This document shows positions 9,239 through 17,317 of a DNA stretch of 64,000 nucleotides, piece by piece (position 1 is the first letter of the stretch; every line of letters starts with the position of its first letter). The notes beneath the pieces were generated by a model. It was not told the DNA's origin. It was given only the letters and a program-made list of their open reading frames with translations, and ran no database searches. Source of the stretch: Mesorhizobium sp. Pch-S (GTDB taxonomy: Bacteria; Pseudomonadota; Alphaproteobacteria; Rhizobiales; Rhizobiaceae); NCBI RefSeq assembly GCF_004136315.1, contig NZ_CP029562.1, forward strand, positions 3,681,501 through 3,745,500, given 5' to 3'. Both the position numbers and the translations under genes were made by a program.

Positions 9239-10210
9239 TCAGTGCTTGGAACCGGGCACCGGCCGGCGCAGCGGTTTGCCGGACAGATGTGCGCTGATGT
9301 CGTCGGCGACCATGCGCTGAAGTGTTTCTATTGCCGCCGACGAATACCAGGCCGCATGAGGCGTGAGGATCAGGTTGGGTGCGCCGCGCAGCGGCGACTC
9401 CGGTGGAAGCGGCTCCACCTCAAACACGTCCAGCGCAGCACCGGCGATGGTGCCGGCCCTGAGAGCCGCTGCAAGGGCAGCTTCGTCGACAAGCGCGCCG
9501 CGTGCCGTGTTGACGATGAAGGCGTTCGACTTCATGCGGGCAAGCCGCTCTGCATTGATGAATTTCGTCGTCTGCGGCGTCGCCGGCACGTGCAGGCTCA
9601 GCACGTCGGATCGTTCAACGAGAGCCTGCGGCTCGACAAGCTCGACCTGAAGGTCCGCTGCAGCCTCGACACCCAGCATCGGATCGGATGCCAGGATGTG
9701 AAATCCGCAAGGACGCAAGCGATCGGCGACGGCGCGGGCGATCTGCCCGAAGCCGAGGAAACCTATCGTGGTGTCGCGGTAGGCGGCGAGCGGTTTCGCG
9801 ACGGCAACGGCAGCCCACTGGCCGGCACGAACGCTGGCATCGAGTGGTACGATCTTGCGCAATTGCGTCAGAACCAGCGCGACCGTGTGATCGGCGACCT
9901 CGTCGATGCAATAGTCCGGCACATATCCGGCCGGTATGCCGCGGGCATTGGCGGCGGCGATGTCGAGATTGTCGAACCCGATGCCGTAGCGGATGATTGC
10001 AGCTCCTTGCGCCAATCCCTCGATCGCCTGCGCACCCAGCGGCGCGAACTGCACCACCGCGACATCGGCTCCGCGAACTGCATCGGCCACTTCCTGTGCC
10101 GTGCGGCACTGGAACGCGACGAATTCGGCATCTGACGTGAGGGCGGCCGTTTCTTCATGCAGAAGCGCGGGAAAAGTGTAGTCGGTGACGACGACGCGAC
10201 GCTTCTGCAT
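9239..10210 (-). CDS. D-isomer-specific 2-hydroxyacid dehydrogenase (CtBP/SerA type)
   Basis: A 323-residue NAD-dependent dehydrogenase. The cofactor motif LGFGQIA is at residues 152-158, and the catalytic triad is visible as R237 (NTARGALVDE), E266 (DVFEVEP) and H285 (TPHAAW). It reduces or oxidises 2-keto/2-hydroxy acids; in a sugar-acid pathway that would fit a 2-keto-gluconate-like intermediate. It starts two bases after the stop of the acetoacetate-decarboxylase-family gene, so the two are tightly coupled. Confidence 0.93.
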   Translation of the reverse strand: MQKRRVVVTDYTFPALLHEETAALTSDAEFVAFQCRTAQEVADAVRGADVAVVQFAPLGAQAIEGLAQGAAIIRYGIGFDNLDIAAANARGIPAGYVPDYCIDEVADHTVALVLTQLRKIVPLDASVRAGQWAAVAVAKPLAAYRDTTIGFLGFGQIARAVADRLRPCGFHILASDPMLGVEAAADLQVELVEPQALVERSDVLSLHVPATPQTTKFINAERLARMKSNAFIVNTARGALVDEAALAAALRAGTIAGAALDVFEVEPLPPESPLRGAPNLILTPHAAWYSSAAIETLQRMVADDISAHLSGKPLRRPVPGSKH

Positions 10211-10212
10211 GG

Positions 10213-10989
10213 TTATTTCGAGCCCAGATAGTCGTGGATGATCTCACCGCTCACCAGCGTGAAATCGGCTTTCCAGAAGAATGCTTCGATCGGGTCGAGC
10301 ACCGGCAGGCGAAATACCGGTGCCTGTGCATTTGGCCTGAGCTCCACCGTGGCCGGTCCGCTCCAGCACCCGTGCACCTTGACCTCGGTCAGTCTGCGCG
10401 AGGTGATCTGGCGGATCGCTGGCCGACCGTCGATGTGGTCGATGGCCTTGAGATTGAGGTTGGTGTCGAAATCGAAGTGTCGGCGCATTTCGGCCGGATC
10501 GGCTTGCCGCTGTTTGTAGGGTGTGGTGACGGTAACGACATCGATGCCGTTGCGCTCCACCTTGCCAACGATCAGGTCACCGCGAAGCTCCAGCGACGGG
10601 TTGGCGTATTTCTTCGGCTGGCCATGGATTTCGCGTCCATGTGAGACGCCGCCATCCGAGCCGAGGAAGAGATAGGGTGAGTAGGCGCCTGCCCGGCCAG
10701 CGACTTCGGCGCCGAACATGATGTTGCATTCGTGGTAGGGGCCGATCCAGTCGGGATCGTTCATCCTGTAGAGGTGAATGGCGACGACATCGCCGCTGGA
10801 TCTGACCGGCGGCGGGGTCAGGAAAGCCGTCGCTGCCGGATCGGTACGATAGAAGACGGTCAGGATCTCGCAATTGCGGAACCGGAAAGGAAAGGGCGGG
10901 ATGAACGGCGCATCCCACGGCGTCGAAAATCCGCCCTTGATGATGTCGGCTTCGGTCGGCCTGGTCAGGCCCCAGCGGCGTTCGGTCAC
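10213..10989 (-). CDS. Acetoacetate decarboxylase (ADC) family protein
   Basis: A 258-residue protein of the ADC fold. The Schiff-base lysine pair characteristic of the family is present: GREIHGQPKK with K126-K127, preceded by the conserved glutamates. Authentic acetoacetate decarboxylase uses such a lysine to form an enamine with a beta-keto acid; other family members are aldolase-dehydratases or have unknown reactions. The GTG start at 10989 overlaps the GntR stop (GTGA). Its placement first among the enzymes of a sugar operon is unusual for acetone formation and suggests a keto-acid step instead. Confidence 0.88.
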   Translation of the reverse strand: MTERRWGLTRPTEADIIKGGFSTPWDAPFIPPFPFRFRNCEILTVFYRTDPAATAFLTPPPVRSSGDVVAIHLYRMNDPDWIGPYHECNIMFGAEVAGRAGAYSPYLFLGSDGGVSHGREIHGQPKKYANPSLELRGDLIVGKVERNGIDVVTVTTPYKQRQADPAEMRRHFDFDTNLNLKAIDHIDGRPAIRQITSRRLTEVKVHGCWSGPATVELRPNAQAPVFRLPVLDPIEAFFWKADFTLVSGEIIHDYLGSK

Positions 10990-11714
10990 GATTTGTCTCC
11001 CGCCCTCATCGATTCCCGCGTCGATCGCAGGACATTGCGCATATGCGCCACCATCGCGCCGCGCGCCGCCTCCGTATCCTTCGCCCTGAAGGCGGCCACG
11101 ATCGCCTTGTGGTCCTGAATTGACCGGTTGATGACACCGGGCGTCTCGGACGCGATCTTGCGAAATTCCAGGCCGAGGATGTTCAGGCTTTGCGCGGCGC
11201 GGGCGAGGAACTCGTTTTCGGCCAGTTCCGCCAGGCGCCGGTGGAAGGCCGTGTCGACCTCGCGATATGTCACCGGTGTCTCTGTCGCGGCTTCCTGATC
11301 CGCGATCAGCTGCTCGAGAAACGCCACGTCGTCGGGGCTGGCATTGGCGGCTGCCCGAGCGGCGATGTCGCCTTCAATCAGCTCGCGCGCCTCGTAGAGC
11401 TTGTCGACCTCGGTGTTCTGCAAGGTCAGGAAGAAGGTCAACGGCTTGAGCAGGTCTGCTGCGCTGAGCTGGGAGACGATGATGCCGCCACCATGCCGGA
11501 TTTCCAGGACACCGAGAACGGCGAGCGCCCTCACGGCTTCGCGGACCGTCGGTCTGCTGACTTGAAATGTCTCGGCGAGATTCCGCTCCGGGGGGAGATG
11601 GTCGCCAGGCTTCAGGTTGCCGGCCGTCACCAGTCCCAGGATTCGCGACACCAGGATTTCCGTGAGTCCCGCCTTCTTGAGCGGTTCGACCCCGGAAAAG
11701 GTTCCCTCCTGCAC
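10986..11714 (-). CDS. GntR family transcriptional regulator, FadR/FCD subfamily
   Basis: A 242-residue regulator if translation starts at the GTG at 11714, which has GAGAGGTGG five bases upstream; a GTG at 11747 would add 11 residues but lacks such a site. The winged helix contains LPPERNLAETFQVSRPTV and the C-terminal FCD domain includes the metal/ligand region around TAFHRRLAELAENEF. It is the first gene of the catabolic operon and is divergent from the enolase-superfamily dehydratase gene. The intergenic region contains two operator-like palindromes, so it probably autoregulates and controls both directions. Confidence 0.92.
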   Translation of the reverse strand: MQEGTFSGVEPLKKAGLTEILVSRILGLVTAGNLKPGDHLPPERNLAETFQVSRPTVREAVRALAVLGVLEIRHGGGIIVSQLSAADLLKPLTFFLTLQNTEVDKLYEARELIEGDIAARAAANASPDDVAFLEQLIADQEAATETPVTYREVDTAFHRRLAELAENEFLARAAQSLNILGLEFRKIASETPGVINRSIQDHKAIVAAFRAKDTEAARGAMVAHMRNVLRSTRESMRAGDKS

Positions 11715-11767
11715 GTTTCCACCTCTCGACGCGTTGGATTTTTGCACATTGTCATCAAGGCTGCATT

Positions 11768-11795
11768 CTTGTCAATTGGACAAGTGGTCTTACCA
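11768..11795. promoter_or_regulatory. Candidate GntR operators between divergent genes
   Basis: Two adjacent inverted repeats lie in the 173-base gap between the GntR gene and the dehydratase gene. CTTGTC and GACAAG flank five bases at 11768-11784, and TGGTCTTACCA at 11785-11795 has the TGGT-N3-ACCA arrangement that FadR-type regulators recognise. This is a pattern match only; no binding data exist here. Confidence 0.55.
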
Positions 11796-11887
11796 ATTAT
11801 TGACTTCTCGCCGCAGGTGGTGCTAGTCAGTTCAGCCATCAGGCGCCGGGAAGATGAGAGCGTCGAGGGGCAAGGGTGAGGAAGAGA

Positions 11888-13006
11888 ATGCGGATACGCG
11901 CCGTCAGGCCCTACGTGATCGGGTACATCGATCCCAACGACTTCAACCATCGACGCGTGACGACGCTGGTGCGGATAGAAACCACCGACGGGGTCGTCGG
12001 CTGGGGTGAAGGCATCGCGATGTGGCCGGAGGCCTGCACGGCGACCGCCGCGATCATGCAAGCGCTTGGCGATCTCCTGATCGAGGCTGGCGACATCACC
12101 GTGCGCAGCGCCTGGGACGCGATGCGCGCGCATTGCTGGTGGTACGGCGAGGGTGGTGTCGCATGCTTCGCCTACAGTGCAATCGACATGGCGCTCTGGG
12201 ATATCGAAGGCAAGCTCAGGGACAAGCCCCTGTTCGCGCTGCTTTCGGACGACAGCCGCGCCAAGCTTCCAGCCTACGCGTCCTGTCACGTCAACAAGGC
12301 AACGATGGAAGAATGCGTCGCGGAAGTCCTGGGCTTCAAGGACAGAGGGTTCAGGGGCGTAAAGCTGGGATTCGCAAAGAGGGGACTATCGAATATCGGG
12401 CACGATCCCGACAATGACGTCCGTTTTGTCGCTGCGCTGCGGAAGGCGGTTGGTGCCGAGTTCGAAATCATCGTCGATGCCGGCAACGGGGTGAAATGGG
12501 ACGTCGCCACGGCGATCTCCACCACCCGCCGGATGGCTGAGTACGACATCGGCTGGATCGAGGAGCCGCTCTATCCCACCCTGATCGACGGCTATCGCGA
12601 ATTGAAGGCGGCGGTCGACGTGCCGATCGGGACGGGCGAACGCGAGTGGACGGTGAGTGGTTACCAGCGCCTCATCGAGACCGGGACCGTTGATGTCGTC
12701 AGCGTCGACCCGGCGCGGGCGGAAGGCGTGACGGGTTTCCACATGGTCGACAAGCTGTGCCAGGCGAAGGGCGCGACGATCAACGCGCATGCCTGGAGCA
12801 CTGCGATCCTCACGTCCGCCAGCCTTCATCTGTCGCTGGCTTCGCGCACGGCGCGCCTGTTCGAGCTGAAGCCTTTTCCGGTCGTCGTCCAGGACGAACT
12901 GGTGAAGAACCCCATTCGCCAGACCGACGGCGAAATCGGTGCGCCGACGGGGCCGGGACTTGGCGTGGTGGTCGACGAGGCTGTGCTGGAGAGACTTGCA
13001 ATATGA
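11888..13006 (+). CDS. Enolase-superfamily dehydratase (mandelate racemase/muconate lactonizing enzyme fold)
   Basis: With the ATG at 11888 the product is 372 residues; a GTG at 11876 would add four. Metal ligands of the superfamily are visible in VDAGNG (about residue 197), WIEEPL and GTGERE, and the general-base His/Asp dyad in VDPAR and NAHAW. A lysine lies on the second barrel strand (GVKLGF), though the KxK pattern is incomplete. Most such genes beside sugar transporters encode sugar-acid dehydratases acting on aldonates. It is divergent from the GntR operon and followed, after a long palindrome, by a transporter operon. Confidence 0.87.
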   Translation: MRIRAVRPYVIGYIDPNDFNHRRVTTLVRIETTDGVVGWGEGIAMWPEACTATAAIMQALGDLLIEAGDITVRSAWDAMRAHCWWYGEGGVACFAYSAIDMALWDIEGKLRDKPLFALLSDDSRAKLPAYASCHVNKATMEECVAEVLGFKDRGFRGVKLGFAKRGLSNIGHDPDNDVRFVAALRKAVGAEFEIIVDAGNGVKWDVATAISTTRRMAEYDIGWIEEPLYPTLIDGYRELKAAVDVPIGTGEREWTVSGYQRLIETGTVDVVSVDPARAEGVTGFHMVDKLCQAKGATINAHAWSTAILTSASLHLSLASRTARLFELKPFPVVVQDELVKNPIRQTDGEIGAPTGPGLGVVVDEAVLERLAI

Positions 13007-13007
13007 G

Positions 13008-13044
13008 CGCAACGGTAAACTTGTTTGACAAGTTTACCGTTGCG
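13008..13044. promoter_or_regulatory. Perfect 16-bp inverted repeat with a FadR/GntR-like core
   Basis: The arms CGCAACGGTAAACTTG and its exact complement flank a five-base loop TTTGA, immediately downstream of the dehydratase stop codon and about 40 bases before the binding-protein start. Its centre, TTGTTTGACAA at 13021-13031, fits the TNGT-N3-ACNA pattern of FCD-type GntR operators. It could act as an operator, an attenuator, or both. Confidence 0.6.
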
Positions 13045-13083
13045 TGAGATTGACGATCGCGCGTGTTTTCTAGGGAGGAACTC

Positions 13084-14268
13084 ATGACGAAACGGAACAT
13101 CATGGCCCTGGTCGGTTTGACCGCGCTTGGGCTGACTTATGGGAATGTCGCCGCCGCAGATGATTTTCACGGCTTCGATCCGGCCAGCTACGACGGTGCC
13201 ATGCTGTCGGCCGACCAGTTGCAGGCCATGGTGAAGGACGCGTCGGCAGTCACGCCGCCGCGCAACGGCTCCAAATATGTCATCGGTTTTGCCAATCTGC
13301 AGCGCGACATGACTTTCGGCGTGGTCGTGGAGAAAGGCATCCAGGCCAATGCCGATGCCGCCAGTGTCGAATTGACTGTCGCTGACAATCGTCTCGACGG
13401 TCCGACCGCACTGGCCAACGCGCAATCCTTCGTGCAGCGCAGCGTCGACTACGTCATCGAGTTCCAGACCGATGTGAATTTCGGCCCGCAGGTCATGAAC
13501 GTCTTCAACCAGGACGGAGTGAAGGTCGCCGCGATCGATATTCCGATGGCGGGCGCCACCTTCTTCGGTGCGAACAATCCCAAGTCCGGGTTCATGGGCG
13601 GCTCCTATCTCGGCCAGGCCGCCATCGCCAAGTTCGGCGCCGACAAGGTCAAGCAAGGGTACTACGTCATCGGCGAGTTGCCGCAGTCGGGCGCAATTCC
13701 CGCGATGCGGACCGAGGGCCAGCAGGCCGGCTTCCTGTCAGCAATGCCCGACTTTCCGAAAGACCACATGCTGCGCATCGACACCAAGAACACCTTGCAG
13801 GAATCCTTCGCGCAGATGACCAATCTCATGGGGCGCATCCCCGACGGGGTGCCGATCATGATCAATGCCATCAATGACCAGTCGGCCATCGGTATGCTGC
13901 GAGCTGTCAAGCAGGCGGGACGGCAGGCCGACGTCATCGCGGTCGGCAACGGTGCGGATGAAACGAAGGCATTGGTCGACGAGCCGGAGCTCGTTGCCGC
14001 GACCGGTTATTTTCCGGAACGCTACGGCAACTATCTGATCCCGATCGCCTTGTCGGCGCTCGCCGGCAAACCTCTCCCGCCGGCTGTGCTGGTCAATCAC
14101 GTGATGATCACCAAGGCCAATGTCTGCGAATACTACAAGGACTACAAGTGCGGCGAAAAGCCGAGCTTCGAGTACAAGTTCCCGCAGGCGGAATTCGAGG
14201 CGCACCTCGCTTCGCTGAAGGGACAGGATTCGCTCAAGGGCTACGAGACCCTGATCCCGAGCAAATAG
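13084..14268 (+). CDS. Periplasmic sugar-binding protein of a ribose-type ABC transporter
   Basis: A 394-residue protein with a Sec signal peptide (hydrophobic stretch MALVGLTALGLTY, cleavage near AAADD at residues 21-26) and a Peripla_BP_4 binding domain. The ATG at 13084 is preceded by AGGGAGGAACTC. It is longer than typical ribose-binding proteins and has an N-terminal insertion of about 40 residues before the first lobe. A GC-rich palindrome separates it from the ATPase gene. Ligand unknown; the downstream mutarotase favours a 6-deoxy or related aldose. Confidence 0.92.
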   Translation: MTKRNIMALVGLTALGLTYGNVAAADDFHGFDPASYDGAMLSADQLQAMVKDASAVTPPRNGSKYVIGFANLQRDMTFGVVVEKGIQANADAASVELTVADNRLDGPTALANAQSFVQRSVDYVIEFQTDVNFGPQVMNVFNQDGVKVAAIDIPMAGATFFGANNPKSGFMGGSYLGQAAIAKFGADKVKQGYYVIGELPQSGAIPAMRTEGQQAGFLSAMPDFPKDHMLRIDTKNTLQESFAQMTNLMGRIPDGVPIMINAINDQSAIGMLRAVKQAGRQADVIAVGNGADETKALVDEPELVAATGYFPERYGNYLIPIALSALAGKPLPPAVLVNHVMITKANVCEYYKDYKCGEKPSFEYKFPQAEFEAHLASLKGQDSLKGYETLIPSK

Positions 14269-14277
14269 TCATAAATC

Positions 14278-14301
14278 AAGGCGCGCCGCGCGGCGCGCCT
14301 T
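14278..14301 (+). terminator. GC-rich palindrome between binding protein and ATPase genes
   Basis: The arms AAGGCGCGCC and GGCGCGCCTT flank GCGC, starting 10 bases after the binding-protein stop codon and followed by TTTCG rather than a long T-run. Such intercistronic hairpins usually stabilise or attenuate, giving more binding protein than membrane components. Whether it terminates transcription here is inference. Confidence 0.6.
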
Positions 14302-14321
14302 TCGCATCCGCGGAGGAGTGG

Positions 14322-15842
14322 ATGGCAGATCTGATCAACATGACCGGCATCGGCAAGTCGTTTGGCGGCATTGCTGTCCTGAGCGATGTTTCCCTGCGTG
14401 TCGGGCACGGCAAGGTCGTCGCCCTGCTCGGCGCAAATGGCGCCGGCAAATCGACGCTCATGAAAATCCTGTCGGGCAACTACACGCGCGATGCCGGAGA
14501 AATCAGCGTCGACGGCAAGCCTGTCGAGTTTCGTGTGCCGGCCAATGCCATCGCCGAGGGCATTCGTCTGTTGCCGCAGGAACTGTCGGTCTTTCCCGAT
14601 CTCTCGGTGGCCGAAAACATCATGCTTGGCGCGTTGCCGACCAGAGGAGCAGGCTTCCTGCGCACAGTGGACAGGGCTGTGATGGAAGATCGTGCGAGCG
14701 AGCTGCTGGTTCGCATGGGATTGAACTGGCTTTCGCCCAAGACGCGCATGGGAGCGGTCTCCCATCATGTGCAGCGCATCGTCGAAATCGCGCGCGCCAT
14801 GGCCGGCAATGCACGGGTTCTCATCATGGACGAACCGACGGCTTCACTGGCCGAAACCGAAGTGAAGATGCTCTTCCAGATCATCCGCCGGCTGCAGGCC
14901 CAGGGCGTGTCGATCGTATACATCTCGCACTACCTGAAGGAGGTTTTCGAGGTATCGGACGAGATCGTCGTTTTGCGCGACGGCAAGAATGCCGGACTGT
15001 TCGAAACCGGGAAGACCGACGTCGATACGGTGCTCGAGGCCATCGTCGGCAACCGTGTCGGCAACCTCTATCCCGACTTCGCGGAGCCAGACCATACGGA
15101 CTCCGATGTCGTTGCCGTCAGCGGTCTGACGCTCGAGGGCTGGCTGCGCGGTGTCGATTTCACCATCCGGAAAGGTCAGATCACCGGCATGCACGGTCTG
15201 ATCGGCTCCGGTGCCGAAATGGCCGGCCGTGCCCTGTTCGGTGCGGTTCCGCGCGCCAGCGCGGACAGCGCGACGATAGAGGGAAGAGCCTATGCAATCC
15301 GCGGTGCCCAGGCCGCCGTCAAAGCCGGGCTGGGACTTGTCGCGGCGGAACGCAAGCGGGAGGGCATAATCTCGATGCTCAGCCTGCGCGAGAACATGTC
15401 GGTCTCCAACCTGCCGCGTTTCACGGCTGGGCTGACGATCCAGCGCAAGGCTGAAGCCGCGACCGTTGCTGAATGGATCCAGCGCCTGACCATTCGCTCC
15501 CGCAATGCCGAACAGGCCATCGGTACCCTGTCGGGCGGCAATCAGCAAAAGGTATGCCTGGCCAGATGGCTGCTCGGTGACCTGAAGGCGCTCATTCTCG
15601 AGGAGCCGACCCGCGGCGTCGATGTCGGCGCCCGCGCGGAGATCTACAGGCAGATCCGCAAGATGGCCAATGACGGCCTTGGTATCCTGCTCATCTCTTC
15701 CGATGCCGAGGAGGTCGCGGGGCTGGCTGATCGGTCCGTCGTGCTGGCTGGCGGCACGGTGGTTGCAACCTATGAAACGCCGGTTTCGGCCGGCACGCTG
15801 ATGAATGCGGCGTCGAAACCTGCTGCAGTGCAAGCGGCCTAG
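14322..15842 (+). CDS. Sugar ABC transporter ATP-binding protein, double-domain RbsA/MglA type
   Basis: A 506-residue fused double ATPase. The first domain has Walker A GANGAGKST at residues 37-45 and Walker B VLIMDEPTASL, but its signature region (AVSHHVQRIVEIARA) is degenerate; the second domain has GLIGSGAEM in place of a functional P-loop and an intact LSGGNQQK signature. The chosen ATG at 14322 follows GGAGGAG; upstream in-frame reading is part of the binding-protein region. It lies 14 bases before the permease gene. Confidence 0.95.
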   Translation: MADLINMTGIGKSFGGIAVLSDVSLRVGHGKVVALLGANGAGKSTLMKILSGNYTRDAGEISVDGKPVEFRVPANAIAEGIRLLPQELSVFPDLSVAENIMLGALPTRGAGFLRTVDRAVMEDRASELLVRMGLNWLSPKTRMGAVSHHVQRIVEIARAMAGNARVLIMDEPTASLAETEVKMLFQIIRRLQAQGVSIVYISHYLKEVFEVSDEIVVLRDGKNAGLFETGKTDVDTVLEAIVGNRVGNLYPDFAEPDHTDSDVVAVSGLTLEGWLRGVDFTIRKGQITGMHGLIGSGAEMAGRALFGAVPRASADSATIEGRAYAIRGAQAAVKAGLGLVAAERKREGIISMLSLRENMSVSNLPRFTAGLTIQRKAEAATVAEWIQRLTIRSRNAEQAIGTLSGGNQQKVCLARWLLGDLKALILEEPTRGVDVGARAEIYRQIRKMANDGLGILLISSDAEEVAGLADRSVVLAGGTVVATYETPVSAGTLMNAASKPAAVQAA

Positions 15843-15856
15843 ATTGGAGGGGCTCC

Positions 15857-16861
15857 ATGTCTGAAGAAACGGTCAAGGCCGTCATGAGCCAGATTGAGGC
15901 CGCGAAGAGCAAATCGGGACGCAGCCTGTTGGGCAAGCCGTGGGCAGGCACAGCCATGCTGCTGGTGATCTATGTCCTGCTGCTGGTCGTGTTCACGATC
16001 CTTTCGCCATTTTTCCTGACCTTCAAGAACCTGCTTTCGATCGGTTCGAACATGGCTTTCGTGGGCTTGATGGCGGCGGCCGGGACACCGCTCATCATCG
16101 CTGGAGGCCTCGATCTTTCCGTCGCTGCCGTGGCCGGCATCTCGGGTGTCGTCGTGTCGCTGTGCTACGCGGCGGGGATCGATATCTGGCTGGCCTGCGC
16201 GGTGGCCATCTTCGTCGGCGGTGCGATCGGCGCCGGCAATGGTGCGCTGACCAATGCGCTGCGCCTCAACCCGTTCATCGTCACGCTCGGCACGATGAGC
16301 ATCATCACCGGCCTGTCGCTGGTGCTTACCGGCGGCTTGACGCAGCCGCTCGCAATTGCAGGATTCAACTGGATCGGCTCCGGCCGGCTGGGCGGCATCC
16401 CGGTTCCCCTCATCCTGATGCTGGTCTTCTTCGCAGTGATCTGGTGGGTGATGACCTTCACGCCATTCGGCCGCTACATCTATGCGTCGGGCGGCAATCC
16501 CGACGCCAGCCGGATGCTGGGTATTCCCGTCGACCGCACCCAGATAATGCTTTACGTCCTTTCCGGCATTTCCGGCGCCGTTGCAGGGATCGTCGTTGCT
16601 GCGATGCTTGGAGCAGCTGCACCCGATGCCGTCGGCAAGCACCTGTTGACCGTCATCGCCGCGATCATCCTCGGCGGGACCAGCCTGTTCGGCGGACGCG
16701 GATCCGTATGGGGCACATTGCTGGCCGTTCTCATCCTCGGAACACTCAACAACGGTCTTACCCTGCTCAATGTTTCGAGCTTCTGGCAGGATGTGACAAA
16801 GGGGGCCGTGCTTTTGCTGGCGGTCGGCCTCGACCAACTGCGCATTCGTTCGCAAGCCTAG
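15857..16861 (+). CDS. Sugar ABC transporter permease, RbsC type
   Basis: A 334-residue integral membrane protein with the ribose-permease pattern. It contains about nine to ten transmembrane stretches, the segment GGLDLSVAAVAGIS near residue 80, NPFIVTLGTMSII near residue 140 and the conserved GGTSLFGGRGSVWGT near residue 275. It is 14 bases after the ATPase gene and 13 bases before the mutarotase gene. This transporter has one permease gene, so the channel is presumably a homodimer. Confidence 0.94.
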   Translation: MSEETVKAVMSQIEAAKSKSGRSLLGKPWAGTAMLLVIYVLLLVVFTILSPFFLTFKNLLSIGSNMAFVGLMAAAGTPLIIAGGLDLSVAAVAGISGVVVSLCYAAGIDIWLACAVAIFVGGAIGAGNGALTNALRLNPFIVTLGTMSIITGLSLVLTGGLTQPLAIAGFNWIGSGRLGGIPVPLILMLVFFAVIWWVMTFTPFGRYIYASGGNPDASRMLGIPVDRTQIMLYVLSGISGAVAGIVVAAMLGAAAPDAVGKHLLTVIAAIILGGTSLFGGRGSVWGTLLAVLILGTLNNGLTLLNVSSFWQDVTKGAVLLLAVGLDQLRIRSQA

Positions 16862-16874
16862 GACTGGAAACCAC

Positions 16875-17192
16875 ATGCCTGAACGCATTGCCTTTCGCAT
16901 GGTCCTCAATCCCGGTCAGGCGACCGAGTACAAGAAAAGGCACGATGAGATCTGGCCTGAACTCGAGAAGGCGCTGCGTGATGCAGGCGTGTCGGACTAT
17001 ACCATCTGGCTGGACGAGGAAACCAACAACCTGTTCGCGACGCTGGTTCGCAGCGACGACCACACAATGGACAAGCTGCCGCAAACGGAGGTGAACCGCC
17101 GCTGGTGGGACTTCATGGCTGATGTCATGCAGTACAACGACCGCAACGAACCGCTTGTCGTGCCTCTCAAGCGCATGTTCGACATGTCCTAG
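16875..17192 (+). CDS. rhaM: L-rhamnose mutarotase family protein
   Basis: A 105-residue protein with the whole dimeric alpha+beta barrel pattern of RhaM/RhaU mutarotases: an early RMVLNPGQATEYKKRH, DEIWPELEKALRDAG, DYTIWLDEETN and the RWWDFMADVM motif. The family interconverts alpha and beta anomers of L-rhamnose or similar sugars. It ends the transporter operon. Because no rhamnose kinase, isomerase or aldolase is visible, the true sugar could be another aldose. The TAG stop is supplied by the first bases of the adjacent intergenic repeat. Confidence 0.9.
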   Translation: MPERIAFRMVLNPGQATEYKKRHDEIWPELEKALRDAGVSDYTIWLDEETNNLFATLVRSDDHTMDKLPQTEVNRRWWDFMADVMQYNDRNEPLVVPLKRMFDMS

Positions 17193-17291
17193 GCATTTTG
17201 TGGCCAAGTGGAATCACCTGGCGTTACAAAAATGCGAAGAAAACAAACTTGGAGCGTTTCCGCGTTTCCGTGGAAAACGGAAACGCTCCAG
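17192..17291. repeat. Palindromic intergenic repeat, copy 1
   Basis: A roughly 100-base element nearly identical to 50684-50786. It folds as two hairpins: a first one (GCATTTTGT against ACAAAAATGC, enclosing GCCA-GTG/CAC-TGGC) and a second one with 13-bp arms, TGGAGCGTTTCCG and its complement, at 17250-17290. It lies between the convergent mutarotase and GntR genes, where the second hairpin could act as a terminator in both directions. The element is of the kind scattered in rhizobial genomes. Confidence 0.85.
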
Positions 17292-17317
17292 GCATCAGGC
17301 CGGCCACCAGCTCGGTT

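Noticed and set aside
10213..10989. Calling the ADC-family gene a true acetoacetate decarboxylase
   Set aside because: The lysine pair is present but the operon is sugar-like and there is no CoA-transferase gene.
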